Counted from the stretch's first letter, positions 1 to 8,848 are shown. The stretch: 64,000 bases of DNA from Paraburkholderia phenazinium (GCF_900142845.1 NZ_FSRU01000001.1:496001-560000), one strand, 5' to 3'. Numbers and translations: made by a program. The notes: generated by a model not told the origin, from the letters alone.

Positions 1-337
1 AGAGGTCCTTCGTCGTATCGAGCGGTGCACCTTGTGTGTCGACGCTAAAGAACCATCCGCCGCGCTGCTTGTCCTGAAAGTAGTGCACGAGGGAATCGAA
101 CAGCCCGTTGGCGTGGGCCGCCTCGCCTGCCTGGGAGAAGACGAACAACTGGCGCGCACACGCCATCGCGCGGTAGCGTTCGGCAGGCAGCGGACGGTGG
201 CCTTCGGCGCTGACCGCCTCGTAGGGCAGCTTCAGTGCCGTATTGAAACCCGCTCCACGCCAGATCGGCAAAACGACGCGGGCGAAATGATCGCGTAGCG
301 TGGCGGCAAGGGTAGTCGTAGAGGCGGGTGTGTTCAT
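1..337 (-). CDS. AGE-family (N-acylglucosamine 2-epimerase-like) isomerase, 3' part outside window
   Basis: The minus strand is open from an ATG at 335-337 to the window edge and gives about 112 residues. The N-terminus (MNTPASTTT, then a WRGAGF motif, a YRAMACARQLFVFSQA stretch and GGWFFSVD) is typical of the alpha/alpha-barrel sugar epimerases and isomerases of the AGE/mannose isomerase family, which interconvert free or N-acylated hexoses in the cytosol. Only the first quarter to third is present, so the catalytic histidines and the substrate class cannot be judged. It is divergent from the mgtC-like gene that follows. The family call rests on motif recognition only. Confidence 0.7.
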   Translation of the reverse strand, partial: MNTPASTTTLAATLRDHFARVVLPIWRGAGFNTALKLPYEAVSAEGHRPLPAERYRAMACARQLFVFSQAGEAAHANGLFDSLVHYFQDKQRGGWFFSVDTQGAPLDTTKDL

Positions 338-487
338 GCTGAGAAGCGGCTTCGGTAAGGTCGTGAAAGGGGCGGCGCCTGATGCGGCAAGGGCGCCGCG
401 CGACCAAGCATAAAGCAAACCGTCGGCGATGGCACGCCGGCCAGTACTCAAACGCACTACCAACCATTCGGACAAGGAGGAACAGGC

Positions 488-1174
488 ATGCTGGGGAATC
501 TTGAACTCATCTCGCGACTGGTGTTGGCGGCGGCGCTCGGCAGCGTCATCGGCGTGGAGCGCGAGCGCCTGTCGTGGGCTGCGGGGCTGCGCACGCACAT
601 GCTGGTGTGCGTCGGGTCGGCGCTCATCATGATCGTCTCGGCGTTCGGTTTTGCCGATGTGCTGGGCACCCAGAACGTCGTGCTCGACCCCTCGCGGATG
701 GCAGCGCAGGTGGTCTCCGGCATCGGCTTTCTGGGCGCGGGCTCGATCCTGATGCGCGGCGAGATCGTGCGAGGGCTCACGACGGCTGCGAGCCTGTGGT
801 CGGTGGCGGCCATCGGGCTGGCGGTGGGTGGCGGCATGTACACGGCGTCGATTGCGGCGACGATCATCATCCTGATCATCCTGGCGGGCATCAAGCCGCT
901 CGAGCGGCGCTTCATCACGGTCAAGCAGCGGCGTCAGGTGACGCTGCTGGTCGAGCGCGGCGCGCTGACGTTTCATTCGCTGCACGAAGCGCTTGGCGCG
1001 GCAAGTCCGCGGGTCAAGCAGTTCGTGATGCAGCAGAGCGACGATGCGCCCGAATACGACGTGGTGATGATCACGTTGCACCGCGTCTCGATGACCGAAT
1101 ATGCGGCGATTCGCGACCGCTTACGTCAATTGCCCTGCGTGAAGGAATTCCGCGAAGACGATTCGACGTCTTAA
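488..1174 (+). CDS. MgtC/SapB family inner-membrane protein
   Basis: The protein has 228 residues. The first ~140 hold four to five hydrophobic helices with the family signature around GVERERLSWAAGLRTHMLVC and the GIGFLGAGSI and GLTTAASLW motifs. A soluble C-terminal tail of about 85 residues follows, as in longer MgtC homologues (ACT-like domain). MgtC proteins aid growth at low Mg2+ and in macrophages, partly by acting on F1Fo ATP synthase; whether that holds here is unknown. A strong ribosome site (aaggagga) lies seven bases before the ATG and fixes the start. No mgtB-like transporter is adjacent. Confidence 0.85.
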   Translation: MLGNLELISRLVLAAALGSVIGVERERLSWAAGLRTHMLVCVGSALIMIVSAFGFADVLGTQNVVLDPSRMAAQVVSGIGFLGAGSILMRGEIVRGLTTAASLWSVAAIGLAVGGGMYTASIAATIIILIILAGIKPLERRFITVKQRRQVTLLVERGALTFHSLHEALGAASPRVKQFVMQQSDDAPEYDVVMITLHRVSMTEYAAIRDRLRQLPCVKEFREDDSTS

Positions 1175-1293
1175 ATAGGCGATTGGCTTTAGCACGCGCG
1201 CGTGGCCATGAGACAATGCGGTCTCGAAAAAACTGATGGCATTTTGTAGCGGTATACGGCGCCCGGTGGCCGGCGACGACCGCTTCTTTCTCT

Positions 1294-2592
1294 ATGGCAG
1301 ATTCCGCAGCATCCACGCAGTCCCGTACGACCCGCGCCAGCTCGACGAAGCGGCGCGCGAACACTGTCTCCACCGAGACCGAAAACAAACTGGCGCGCGC
1401 CGCCCGCTCGGCACAGCGCCTCGCCCAACTGAGCGATGCGTCGCGCGACGACAGCACGCTCGATATGTTCCCCGACGATCCGACCCGCGCGACCGTGGAG
1501 GCGATGAATATCGACATCCGGCAAGGCACGCTGCATGGCTTTGAATTGCCGGACGTGGTGCTGGCTGCGGTGGGTGGGACCACCAGTCTGGATGCCGTGG
1601 CAAGCGCCTCGTCCGATACGCGGGCCGCGCGTCGGGCGCCGCGTGAGAAGGTCGAGCCAGCCTATGCTTCGGTGCCGCTGGACGGCTTTGAACGTATCGA
1701 GCCGACGCAGAAGGTCAGTGAGCCTAAGGATGAGTCTGACCGTGTTGTGGGCGCGAGCGGTTCGGTGTCTGAAAAGGCGGATGCCTCGGCGCCGGTGGGC
1801 GGTTCGCAACCGGTGCCGCCGGTTGGTCCGACGTTGATCTCGCCGTCGATGGCGGCGGCGAATCTCGTGCGCAGCGTGACTGCGCGGCGTCAGGTGGCGG
1901 GTGGGGCTTCGTCTGTTCCGACGGACGCGGTTGTGCAGACGGGCGCGGCTCCTCAGCGGTTTGATGCGGCCTTTGCCAAGGCCGCTGCGGCTCCGGGCGA
2001 CAGCGCTGTGGTGAGCGGTGGAGCATCGCCGGAGGGTGCGGCGGCGGCCGCTGCTGCGGCTGTTTCTGCGGCTGCACAGGTCAAGGCGCCTGCTGGTGAC
2101 GCGGTGGGGCCGTTGGTGGGCGATGCCGTGGGAGCAGAGGGACCGCCCACTGCGCCCGAACTCGACCGCGCCCGTGCGACGGCCTTCGCCGATACCGTCG
2201 ACGCCCTCTACGGCGTGATTTCCGATCAGCGTCGCGCGGCGACCGATCACTCGCGCCGGATGAAATGGATGCTATCGATTGTGGTCGGCGCGCTGCTCGC
2301 GACGGTGGCGATCGGCATCACGCAAACCGTGCTGCTGATGCGTCTGACGCGCGAAACTACCGCGCAGCAGCACCGTATTGAACAACTGATGCAGAACCAG
2401 CAAGCGGCGATGACGAGTCTCCTCGACGCACATCTGGCTGCGGCGAACGCGACGGCTCCCGCGCCGTCCACGGCTCCCGCTTCTTCCACTCCGGCTGTGG
2501 CGCCTCGTACCGCTGCCACGGCCCCTACGCCGGCCAGCAAGCACAAAGCCCACGCGCATGTTCACAAGCCCAAAGCGGCGCCGACCCACTGA
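1294..2592 (+). CDS. Uncharacterised single-pass membrane protein, Ala/Pro-rich
   Basis: I do not recognise a family. The 432-residue protein has a long low-complexity N-terminal part (about 320 residues, rich in Ala, Val, Pro, Asp and Ser, probably disordered and cytosolic). A single transmembrane helix lies near residues 325-346 (starting MKWMLSIVVGALLATV). A short Gln-rich stretch likely to form a coiled coil follows (about 350-385), then an Ala/Pro/Thr tail ending in a Lys/His cluster (KHKAHAHVHKPKAA). The architecture recalls anchored scaffold proteins, but no function can be assigned. Codon use fits its neighbours. A rho-independent terminator follows at 2675. Confidence 0.7.
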   Translation: MADSAASTQSRTTRASSTKRRANTVSTETENKLARAARSAQRLAQLSDASRDDSTLDMFPDDPTRATVEAMNIDIRQGTLHGFELPDVVLAAVGGTTSLDAVASASSDTRAARRAPREKVEPAYASVPLDGFERIEPTQKVSEPKDESDRVVGASGSVSEKADASAPVGGSQPVPPVGPTLISPSMAAANLVRSVTARRQVAGGASSVPTDAVVQTGAAPQRFDAAFAKAAAAPGDSAVVSGGASPEGAAAAAAAAVSAAAQVKAPAGDAVGPLVGDAVGAEGPPTAPELDRARATAFADTVDALYGVISDQRRAATDHSRRMKWMLSIVVGALLATVAIGITQTVLLMRLTRETTAQQHRIEQLMQNQQAAMTSLLDAHLAAANATAPAPSTAPASSTPAVAPRTAATAPTPASKHKAHAHVHKPKAAPTH

Positions 2593-2674
2593 TCGACCGA
2601 GCCGGCCGGCCGCGAGCCCGCGCGCCGGTCTCCCGCTCAACCGGCTGTTCCTTACGTTTCGCGACGATCGATTG

Positions 2675-2706
2675 ACCGCATCGGCTTGATCCGCTGCGGT
2701 TTTTTT
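2675..2706 (+). terminator. Rho-independent terminator
   Basis: ACCGCA (2675-2680) and TGCGGT (2695-2700) form a stem with a 14-nt loop that can pair further (GG/CC), followed directly by six T residues. It ends the transcript of the membrane protein at 1294. Confidence 0.8.
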
Positions 2707-2850
2707 GTGCGCGCCTGTCCTCGGTGATAGGCGCTGTAAGGAGAGACGCCGCGGTAGCGCCTCCCGTGGCGAAGCGCGGGACTTAAACTTTGATGGCTGA
2801 CGCACAAGCGATGGACCGGACCCCCGGCCAGCTTCCTGACGAGGGCGACG

Positions 2851-3159
2851 ATGGCGACGAGCGAGCACAAGTTTTCGATTGATGAGCTGATCCAGGCGCT
2901 GCTTCGCGCCCAAGGCATTCACGAAGGGCACTGGGCACTGAATGTCGAATTTCTGGCGACCGGAACGGCTGCGAATGCGCCTGCCGGTCCGGGAAAGACG
3001 CTGCCGGCGCTGCTCGTATCGGTCAACAGCGCGACGCTGGTACGGACCGAGGGTACGGTGCACGGGGCGATCGACGCGGCAGTCGTCAATCCGAGGAAAC
3101 GCGCCGTGGAGGCGCGCCCCGCCCGCGCCAGGAAGCCGCACACCAGCACGTTACAGTGA
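2851..3159 (+). CDS. Small uncharacterised protein (102 aa)
   Basis: The N-terminal 80 residues look like a compact cytosolic domain (EHKFSIDELIQALLRAQGIH, then HWALNVEFLATG and LLVSVNSATLVR, with helix then strand character). The C-terminal tail is basic (RKRAVEARPARARKPH). I do not recognise the family. A weak purine-rich stretch precedes the ATG. No competing longer frame covers this interval with plausible composition. It stands alone between the terminator at 2675 and the paired inverted repeats at 3309. Confidence 0.55.
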   Translation: MATSEHKFSIDELIQALLRAQGIHEGHWALNVEFLATGTAANAPAGPGKTLPALLVSVNSATLVRTEGTVHGAIDAAVVNPRKRAVEARPARARKPHTSTLQ

Positions 3160-3308
3160 CTTTGAGAGGGTGATAGGGCCAAAACGCCCGATGCTGAAGA
3201 CGACCCTCCAGGAAGCTTTCTCGTTGTAATGACGCAACGCAACATCCCGCCAAAGCGATGCGACAACGGACCACACTAAAGAAATGTTGCATTGCACTAG
3301 CTTTTTCC

Positions 3309-3348
3309 TAGGGAAAACCCTATACTTCTTTTTAAGGGAAAACCCTAG
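3309..3348. promoter_or_regulatory. Paired AGGGAAAACCCT inverted repeats over a promoter
   Basis: The 12-mer AGGGAAAACCCT (AGGG/CCCT arms with an AAAA centre) occurs at 3310-3321 and again at 3335-3346, 25 bp apart. A good -10 element, TATACT, lies at 3321-3326 between them, so the left copy fills the -35/-10 spacer and the right copy covers the start of transcription. This layout suggests an operator for the 52-residue gene at 3372. The binding protein is unknown. Confidence 0.55.
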
Positions 3349-3371
3349 CACCAAATTAACCGGGAGTCGCC

Positions 3372-3530
3372 ATGAGCGTTATCTTTGCATTGTTCCAAAA
3401 GGTCAGCGACCTCTTTGCGTCGCCGCATCTTCCGATGGATTCGGACTACTCGTACGAAGCGCGTCACCGCGAAGCAGAACGTCAGCGTCGCGCGCAATCT
3501 ACGCTGTTCGGTATCAAGCTGAGCGATTAA
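3372..3530 (+). CDS. Small 52-residue protein
   Basis: ATG at 3372, with a short cgggag-like site upstream, and TAA at 3528. The peptide begins MSVIFALFQKVSDLFASP, an amphipathic helix, and continues with a charged middle (YEARHREAERQRRAQS) ending in KLSD. Size and composition are like the small DUF3563-type proteins of Burkholderiaceae, but the match is only an impression. Its own promoter with paired inverted repeats (3309-3348) and its own terminator (3596) make it a convincing monocistronic gene despite its size. Confidence 0.65.
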   Translation: MSVIFALFQKVSDLFASPHLPMDSDYSYEARHREAERQRRAQSTLFGIKLSD

Positions 3531-3595
3531 TTCGCCAGACTTTGGCGCGGTCAGTCGCGCCGGTCGCGTGGTTTCGGACGCGCGATGCTGTATTT

Positions 3596-3627
3596 AAGCC
3601 ACGGTCTTGCCGTGGCTTTTGTTTGTT
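3596..3627 (+). terminator. Rho-independent terminator of the small gene
   Basis: AGCCACGG (3597-3604), loop TCTTG, CCGTGGCT (3610-3617), then a T-rich tract interrupted by single G residues (tttgtttgttt). Confidence 0.8.
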
Positions 3628-3953
3628 TACGTTCTTGCGTGTCGCCGGCAAACGTCTAAAGAAATGGGGTCGCCAAGACCCGTTTCCGAATATTTCCTGG
3701 CCGAAATGAATGTAACAGGGGCTGACAGCCCTATTGCATCGGGTCGCCCTACAGCCTTCGGTAAGCCACTATCAAGCTTGCGCATTGCCTGCGGAGCAGG
3801 GCGCTCATTGCTCCCCGATTTGGAAACTTCCTCTTACAAGCGCTCACGTCTTTAAGCATTCGGGCTCGCTAAAGTCCTTCTCAAGCGCCGGTGCTAGACA
3901 GCGGTTTCTGTCATGCGGTCCGGGCGACATCAATCTTGAAAGGGAGGTCCAAT
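3628..3953. other. Gap without a recognised gene
   Basis: No protein frame here has convincing composition. A small hairpin (AGGGGCT, GACA, AGCCCT) lies near 3716-3733. The last part serves as the leader of the His-rich secreted protein at 3954, whose Shine-Dalgarno site is gggagg at 3942-3947. Confidence 0.4.
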
Positions 3954-4259
3954 ATGAAAACGTGGAACAAGACATCGCGTTCGATTCTCGCAACCCTGCT
4001 GGCCGGCGGCGCGCTGCTGACCGCAAGCAGCGCGTTTGCCCAGGCAGACCGCGTGATCATCTCCGCGCCGGGTCCGGTTGTGACGTATGGTCAGCCGCAG
4101 ATGATTCCGGTTGGGGTGCAGATCGACATCGGCTGGCACGGCGATCGTTACTGGGACGGCCATCGTTATTGGGCGCATGACGACTGGATGCACCGCCATC
4201 CGCACGATCCGGATCCGCGCCACCACGACGACCATCGTCCGCCCCCGCACGATTATTGA
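3954..4259 (+). CDS. Secreted His/Asp/Tyr-rich small protein
   Basis: The 101-residue protein has a clear signal peptide (MKTWNKTSRS, a hydrophobic core, cleavage likely after SAFA near residue 29). The mature part ends in a dense His/Asp/Pro tail with repeated RYW and DDW motifs (GDRYWDGHRYW, DDWMHRHPHDPDPRHHDD). It is likely periplasmic. The His-rich tail could bind metal ions, which is inference only. The start at 3954 is preferred over the longer frame from 3891 because of the strong gggagg site and the signal peptide. A terminator follows at 4304. Confidence 0.8.
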   Translation: MKTWNKTSRSILATLLAGGALLTASSAFAQADRVIISAPGPVVTYGQPQMIPVGVQIDIGWHGDRYWDGHRYWAHDDWMHRHPHDPDPRHHDDHRPPPHDY

Positions 4260-4303
4260 TGCAGCGCGTAGCGACGCGGTCGATGCGTCGTGAGATCTGA
4301 TGA

Positions 4304-4341
4304 GGCCGGTCTTTCCGCAAGGGGGACCGGCCTTGTTGCTT
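4304..4341 (+). terminator. Rho-independent terminator
   Basis: GGCCGGTC (4304-4311) pairs with GACCGGCC (4325-4332), followed by TTGTTGCTTT. It closes the His-rich protein gene. Confidence 0.75.
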
Positions 4342-4409
4342 TGGGCTCGCAAAACTCCGCACTGCGCTATCCTTAAACGCTTTCAGCGACGATTCGGCGG
4401 GAGAGCGGC

Positions 4410-5324
4410 GTGGACAAGGCGGTGGTGGGCGTAGTAGGGACGGGTTTGATGGGCGTCGGTATTGCGACGCAGAGCGCATTGCACGGACATCGGACGATCG
4501 TCCACGACGTCGATGCCGCGCGTCTGGCGAGCGTGGCGCCGAAGGCCGAGGCGGTGCTCGACGAACTGATCGACGCCGGCCGGATCGATGCCGCGGCGAA
4601 GCGCGCGGCCCTCGCACGCATCGAAACGCACACTACGCTCGAAACGATGTCAGCCGCGCAGTTCGTGATCGAAGCGATTCCCGAGGTGCTCGAGTTGAAG
4701 CACCGCTTATATGCGTCGCTGGCGCAACTGCTCGCCGCCGACGCCATCCTTGCCAGCAATACCAGCGGTTTTACACCCGATCAGTTGGCGGTGCCATTGC
4801 GTGCCAAAGAGCGTTTCCTGATTGCGCATTTCTGGAATCCGCCGCATATGATTCCGCTCGTCGAAGTGGTGCCCGGCACGGCCACCGACCCGCATGTCAC
4901 CGAGCAGACCGTTGCTCTGATGAGCGCCATCGGCATGGAACCGGTGGTGCTGACCAAGGCGATTCCGGGCTTTGTCGGCAACCGCCTGCAGTTCGCCGTG
5001 CTGCGCGAAGCGCTCAACATCGTGCGCTCCGGCGCGGCGACGGCTGACGTGGTCGACCGTGTCATGAAGGCCTCGCTGGGCCGCCGCTGGGGCATCGTCG
5101 GGCCGCTCGAAGGCGCGGACCTCGGCGGGCTCGATACCTTCCTCGATATTTCCACGCACCTGATGCCTGAGCTGGCAAAAGACGAAGACGTGCTCGATCT
5201 GTTGCGCGAGCAGGTCGAAGCGGGGCGCGTCGGTGTCCGCAGCGGCGCCGGTTTCTACGATTGGGATGACGCCCATCTGGCGCAGGTGAAGGAAGGCCGC
5301 AAGCGGGTGATCAGCCGCGGCTGA
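4410..5324 (+). CDS. 3-hydroxyacyl-CoA dehydrogenase family protein
   Basis: At 304 residues it is typical of short 3-hydroxybutyryl-CoA dehydrogenases. The N-terminal Rossmann fold carries GVVGTGLMGVGIA (residues 7-19), then an acidic VHDVD at the end of strand 2, which favours NAD. IEAIPE and ASNTSGF precede the catalytic region with AHFWNPPHMIPLVEVV. The C-terminal helical domain carries GFVGNRL. It oxidises the 3-hydroxyl of an acyl-CoA or related hydroxyacid in the cytosol; the exact substrate cannot be told. The proline-rich FWNPPHMIPL motif recalls L-gulonate and carnitine dehydrogenase relatives. The flavin reductase and cupin genes that follow may share its transcript. Confidence 0.85.
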   Translation: MDKAVVGVVGTGLMGVGIATQSALHGHRTIVHDVDAARLASVAPKAEAVLDELIDAGRIDAAAKRAALARIETHTTLETMSAAQFVIEAIPEVLELKHRLYASLAQLLAADAILASNTSGFTPDQLAVPLRAKERFLIAHFWNPPHMIPLVEVVPGTATDPHVTEQTVALMSAIGMEPVVLTKAIPGFVGNRLQFAVLREALNIVRSGAATADVVDRVMKASLGRRWGIVGPLEGADLGGLDTFLDISTHLMPELAKDEDVLDLLREQVEAGRVGVRSGAGFYDWDDAHLAQVKEGRKRVISRG

Positions 5325-5363
5325 CACGTCCCAGTATCACTTTCATCTTCCAAAGCGCATGAC

Positions 5364-5978
5364 ATGAACGACACCTACTTCTACGACCCCGCCAAGGGCC
5401 ACGGTCTCAAGCACGATCCGTTCAAGGCCATCGTCGCCCCTCGCCTGATTGGCTGGATCTCGACGCGCAGCGCCGACGGTCACCTCAACCTCGCGCCGTA
5501 CAGCTTCTTCGGCGCGTTTGCGACCTTTCCCGCCATCATCGGTTTTTGCAGCGAAGGCCGTAAAGACAGCATCAGCAATATCGAAGCAACCGGCGAATTC
5601 GTCTGGAACCTCGCTACGAAGCCGCTCGCCGAACAGATGAACCGCAGCTCGGCGCCGGTTGGACCGGAGGTCGACGAATTCGAACTCGCCGGACTGACGC
5701 CCGCGCCGGGCCGCAGCGTTTCGGTGCCGCACGTCGGCGAATCGCCGGCGGCGCTCGAATGCAAGCTGCTGCAGATCGTGCGGCTGAACAACCTCGACGG
5801 CGAACCGATGGACAATTACCTCGCGCTCGGCCAGGTGGTCGGCGTCCACATCCAGAACGCCTATCTGAAGGACGGCCTGTTCGACACGCACGCAGCCCAG
5901 CCGATCATGCGCGCGGGCTATCGCGCCGACTATGCGCAGATCGGCGAGATGTTCCAGATGTTCCGGCCAACGGCCTGA
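5364..5978 (+). CDS. Flavin reductase-like, FMN-binding split-barrel protein
   Basis: At 204 residues it is a flavin reductase-like domain protein. Early motifs are YDPAKGHGLKHDPFKAIVAPR, IGWISTRSADGHLNLAPYS (FMN-binding loop) and FATFPAIIGFCSEGRKDS, followed by NIEATGEFVWNLATKPL. Such proteins reduce FMN with NAD(P)H or bind FMN without reduction; some serve two-component monooxygenases. No oxygenase partner is adjacent. It begins 39 bases after the dehydrogenase and is followed by a cupin on the same strand, suggesting a three-gene unit. Confidence 0.85.
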   Translation: MNDTYFYDPAKGHGLKHDPFKAIVAPRLIGWISTRSADGHLNLAPYSFFGAFATFPAIIGFCSEGRKDSISNIEATGEFVWNLATKPLAEQMNRSSAPVGPEVDEFELAGLTPAPGRSVSVPHVGESPAALECKLLQIVRLNNLDGEPMDNYLALGQVVGVHIQNAYLKDGLFDTHAAQPIMRAGYRADYAQIGEMFQMFRPTA

Positions 5979-6079
5979 AACCGACTCCGCCGCCGCTCCA
6001 CAGGCTGGAACATTTGATGCTTGGAAACGACGCTCACCGTGCCGTTTTCCTTGCCCGTTCATCCTTCAGGAGCGCGACC

Positions 6080-6514
6080 ATGTCTACCGAATTCGCCACG
6101 CAGTTTTCGCATGTCCGTCCGCAAGACACTTCGTATCAGGGCGAGGGGCTGCGCGACTTCTTTCTCTACCGCGATCTGGGCATCGCGCAGGCGACGGGCG
6201 GCAAGGTGCTGGCCCAGCTCGTGAAGGCGAACCATGCACCAGAGGAAGGCACCGGCTGGCACCGTCATGAGGCCGACTTCCACATTGTGATCATGCTGAA
6301 GGGCTGGGCGCGCTTCATGTACGGCGACAAGGAGACGCTGGTCGCCGCCGGCGATTGCGTGCATCAGGCGCCCGGTATTGTTCACTACCTGTTCGACTAC
6401 TCCGAAGATATGGAGTACATCGAAATAGTTTCGCCGGCCGATTTCAAGTCGATCGACGTCGAAGGGCCATGCGACGTTCCGGCGGTCACGCCGTGGAAAG
6501 GCATCACCGCGTGA
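6080..6514 (+). CDS. Single-domain cupin protein
   Basis: The 144-residue protein has a cupin core: GTGWHRHEADFHIVIMLKGW gives the first metal-binding motif (two His and an Asp/His further on), and the second comes with GDCVHQAPGIVHYLFDYSED (His). It probably binds a divalent metal; whether it is an enzyme or a small-molecule sensor is not visible. The start at 6080 follows caggagcgacc. The last 11 bases overlap the 3' end of phaZ on the other strand. Confidence 0.8.
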   Translation: MSTEFATQFSHVRPQDTSYQGEGLRDFFLYRDLGIAQATGGKVLAQLVKANHAPEEGTGWHRHEADFHIVIMLKGWARFMYGDKETLVAAGDCVHQAPGIVHYLFDYSEDMEYIEIVSPADFKSIDVEGPCDVPAVTPWKGITA

Positions 6515-7907
6515 CGTGAGGGCGGCTTCGAGGCGGCGCAAGCGCCTCGCCGGTGGTCGCTGAGGCGGCGGCGACATCAGCCGTGACAGCGGAAGCCGCC
6601 GGCGCGGCGATGGGCGCCAACGCCACCGGCACCCCCGGTTTGATCGCCTGCGCGCGCGAGCTCACGGCAACCGCGCGCGGCTCGTTGTCGTAGATCACCG
6701 CACGCACGCGCGGATAGATATGCCGCTCCCAGCGGTGGCCGTTAAACACTCCGTAGTGCCCCACGCCCGTCTGCACATGATGCGTCTTGAGGTAAGGCCG
6801 CAGCTTGTCGCACATGTCCTGCGCCGCGAGCGTTTGCCCGACCGCGCAGATATCGTCCTTTTCGCCCTCCACGGTCAACAGCGCCGTGCGGCGGATCTTC
6901 GACGGCTCGATCAGGCGGCCGCCCACCTCCAGTTCATGCAGCGGCAGCGCATGACGCTGGAACACGGTTTCGACTGTCTCCAGATAGAAGTCGGCCGTCA
7001 GATCCATCGTTGCGAAGTACTCCTCGTAGAAGACCCGGATCGTGTCCGCCTTGGCCGGATCGCCTTTGGCGCGCTCGTAGTACATCGTCTCGAAGGAGTC
7101 GAGGTGACGGCCGAGATTCATCGCCATGAACGCGTTGAGCTGCACGAAGCCCGGATAGACGCGGCGATGCGCGCCGGCAAAGCCGAACGGTACCGCGCTG
7201 ATCAGGTTGCGTTCGAACCACTCGATCGGCTTGCTCTTGGCGAGCGCGTTGACCTTGGTCGGGTTGATGCGCGTGTCGAGTGGGCCCGCCATCAGCGTCA
7301 TGCTGGCGGGTTGCGCGGGATGATCGTCCGCAGCCATCAACGCAACCGCTGCGAGGGCCGCGACGGTGGGCTGGCACACCGCCAGCAGATGGGTGCCGGG
7401 GCCGATTTTCGCGGTGAAGTCGATCACGTGCTGGACGAACTCGTCAAAGCCGAAGCGTCCCTGCGACAGCGGCACGTCGCGCGGGTTATGCCAATCGGTG
7501 ATGTAGACGTCGTGTTCGGCGAGCATCGTCTTCACGGTACCGCGCAGCAGCGTCGCGAAGTGGCCGGACATCGGCGCGATCACCAGCACGCGCGGCTGGG
7601 CAGGCGATGGGGCGGTTTCCTTGCGGAAATGCAGCAGCGAGCAAAATGGCGTGTGGGCGGCGACTTCCTCGACGATGTTGACGGGCTTGCCGTCCACCTC
7701 GATTTCATCCAGCGCGAACGGCGGCCGGGAATGCGTGAGACCCGCCAGGGTAATCAGATCGCACGACGCGCGCAGCGAGCGTCCTTGCGGCGTGTCGTTG
7801 AAGGCCGGCCAGGCATCCAGCGAACGGTTGATGAGCGCAGCGCCGTGCCGGGCCGGAAGCATCAGGTCGGCGAACGCCTGGTATGCGGGATATGCGAACA
7901 GGTTCAT
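6504..7907 (-). CDS. phaZ: Intracellular polyhydroxybutyrate depolymerase
   Basis: The 467-residue protein (from MNLFAYPAYQ) matches the intracellular PHB depolymerases of Ralstonia and Burkholderia (PhaZa type), which mobilise stored polyhydroxybutyrate granules. The nucleophile elbow reads AVCQP with Cys near residue 178 in place of the Ser of ordinary lipases, the hallmark of this family. ITDWHNPRDVPLSQG and GVGHYGVFNGHRWE (catalytic His region) are also typical. The upstream frame reaches 8009, but the first 34 residues do not look like part of the family, so the ATG at 7907 is preferred. The C-terminal tail of about 50 residues is Ala-rich. It is monocistronic and convergent with the cupin. 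Confidence 0.92.
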   Translation of the reverse strand: MNLFAYPAYQAFADLMLPARHGAALINRSLDAWPAFNDTPQGRSLRASCDLITLAGLTHSRPPFALDEIEVDGKPVNIVEEVAAHTPFCSLLHFRKETAPSPAQPRVLVIAPMSGHFATLLRGTVKTMLAEHDVYITDWHNPRDVPLSQGRFGFDEFVQHVIDFTAKIGPGTHLLAVCQPTVAALAAVALMAADDHPAQPASMTLMAGPLDTRINPTKVNALAKSKPIEWFERNLISAVPFGFAGAHRRVYPGFVQLNAFMAMNLGRHLDSFETMYYERAKGDPAKADTIRVFYEEYFATMDLTADFYLETVETVFQRHALPLHELEVGGRLIEPSKIRRTALLTVEGEKDDICAVGQTLAAQDMCDKLRPYLKTHHVQTGVGHYGVFNGHRWERHIYPRVRAVIYDNEPRAVAVSSRAQAIKPGVPVALAPIAAPAASAVTADVAAASATTGEALAPPRSRPHVTR

Positions 7908-8135
7908 AGCCTTCGCACGAATGCCCAGAAGGAAAGGAGACCGAATAGAGGCAATACGTGTGCCAACGCTAACCGAAGCGTTCGATAGGGGCTCGCGCTG
8001 GCATAGCATTTGCGCTATTTCACCCGAGGTGCTGGTTTTGCCGTGATTTGGTGCGCCGACGCACCATGGCGTGCACGCGGCGGCTCCGGTACGCCGCGCG
8101 GCACAAACGTGCGCCCGCTTAAGGAGGAGATTCGT

Positions 8136-8789
8136 ATGGCGAATACCACGCTTACCCTTAGCAGCAAGAACTATTCGTCATGGTCGCTGCGAGGCTGGCT
8201 GCTGACGAAGTTCAGCGGGTTGCCTTTCGAAGAGATCGTGATGCCGGTCGACGACCCCAGCGCACGCGCCGAATTGCTGTTGCTCTCGCCATCGATTCTC
8301 GTGCCTTGTTTGTTCCATGACGGCATCAAGGTCTGGGACACGCTGGCGATTGCCGAGTATCTGAACGAAGTGCAGCCCGATGCCAAACTGTTGCCGCAAG
8401 ACCGGCGCGCGCGGGCGCATTGCCGGGCCATCAGCGGCGAGATGCATTCGGGCTTCGGCTCGCTTCGTTCGGCACTGCCGATGAACCTGAAAGCGCACTT
8501 CCCGGGCTTCAAGGTGTGGGCGCGCGCGCAGTCCGATATCGACAGAATCGTTGCCATCTGGCGCGAGTGTCTGGAGCAGTATGGCGGCCCGTATCTGTTT
8601 GGCGAACGCAGCGCCGCGGACGCCATGTATGCGCCGGTGGTGACCCGCTTCGTCACCTACGACGTCAAGCTCGACCCGGATATCGTCGAATACGGGCAGC
8701 GCATCCTCGCGCTGCCGGAGATGCAGCAATGGATGGCGGACGCGCAGCAGGAAGTGGATGAGATCGATGAACTGGACGTCGAGTTCTGA
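8136..8789 (+). CDS. Glutathione S-transferase
   Basis: The 217-residue protein has an N-terminal thioredoxin-like domain (LTLSSKNYSSWSLRGWLLTKFSG, with the SxWS active-site region) and a C-terminal helical GST domain (IDRIVAIWRECLEQYGGPYLFG then SAADAMYAPVVTRF, the N-capping box). It conjugates or reduces electrophiles with glutathione; the substrate is unknown. The start at 8136 is set by a near-perfect aaggagga at 8121-8128; the longer frame from 8010 is untranslated leader. It is convergent with the chemoreceptor gene downstream. Confidence 0.9.
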   Translation: MANTTLTLSSKNYSSWSLRGWLLTKFSGLPFEEIVMPVDDPSARAELLLLSPSILVPCLFHDGIKVWDTLAIAEYLNEVQPDAKLLPQDRRARAHCRAISGEMHSGFGSLRSALPMNLKAHFPGFKVWARAQSDIDRIVAIWRECLEQYGGPYLFGERSAADAMYAPVVTRFVTYDVKLDPDIVEYGQRILALPEMQQWMADAQQEVDEIDELDVEF

Positions 8790-8848
8790 GCGAGGCGGCC
8801 GTTAGCCTACGACCGTTCGCCCGCTGCTGCCTATCCCGCGGCCAACGC

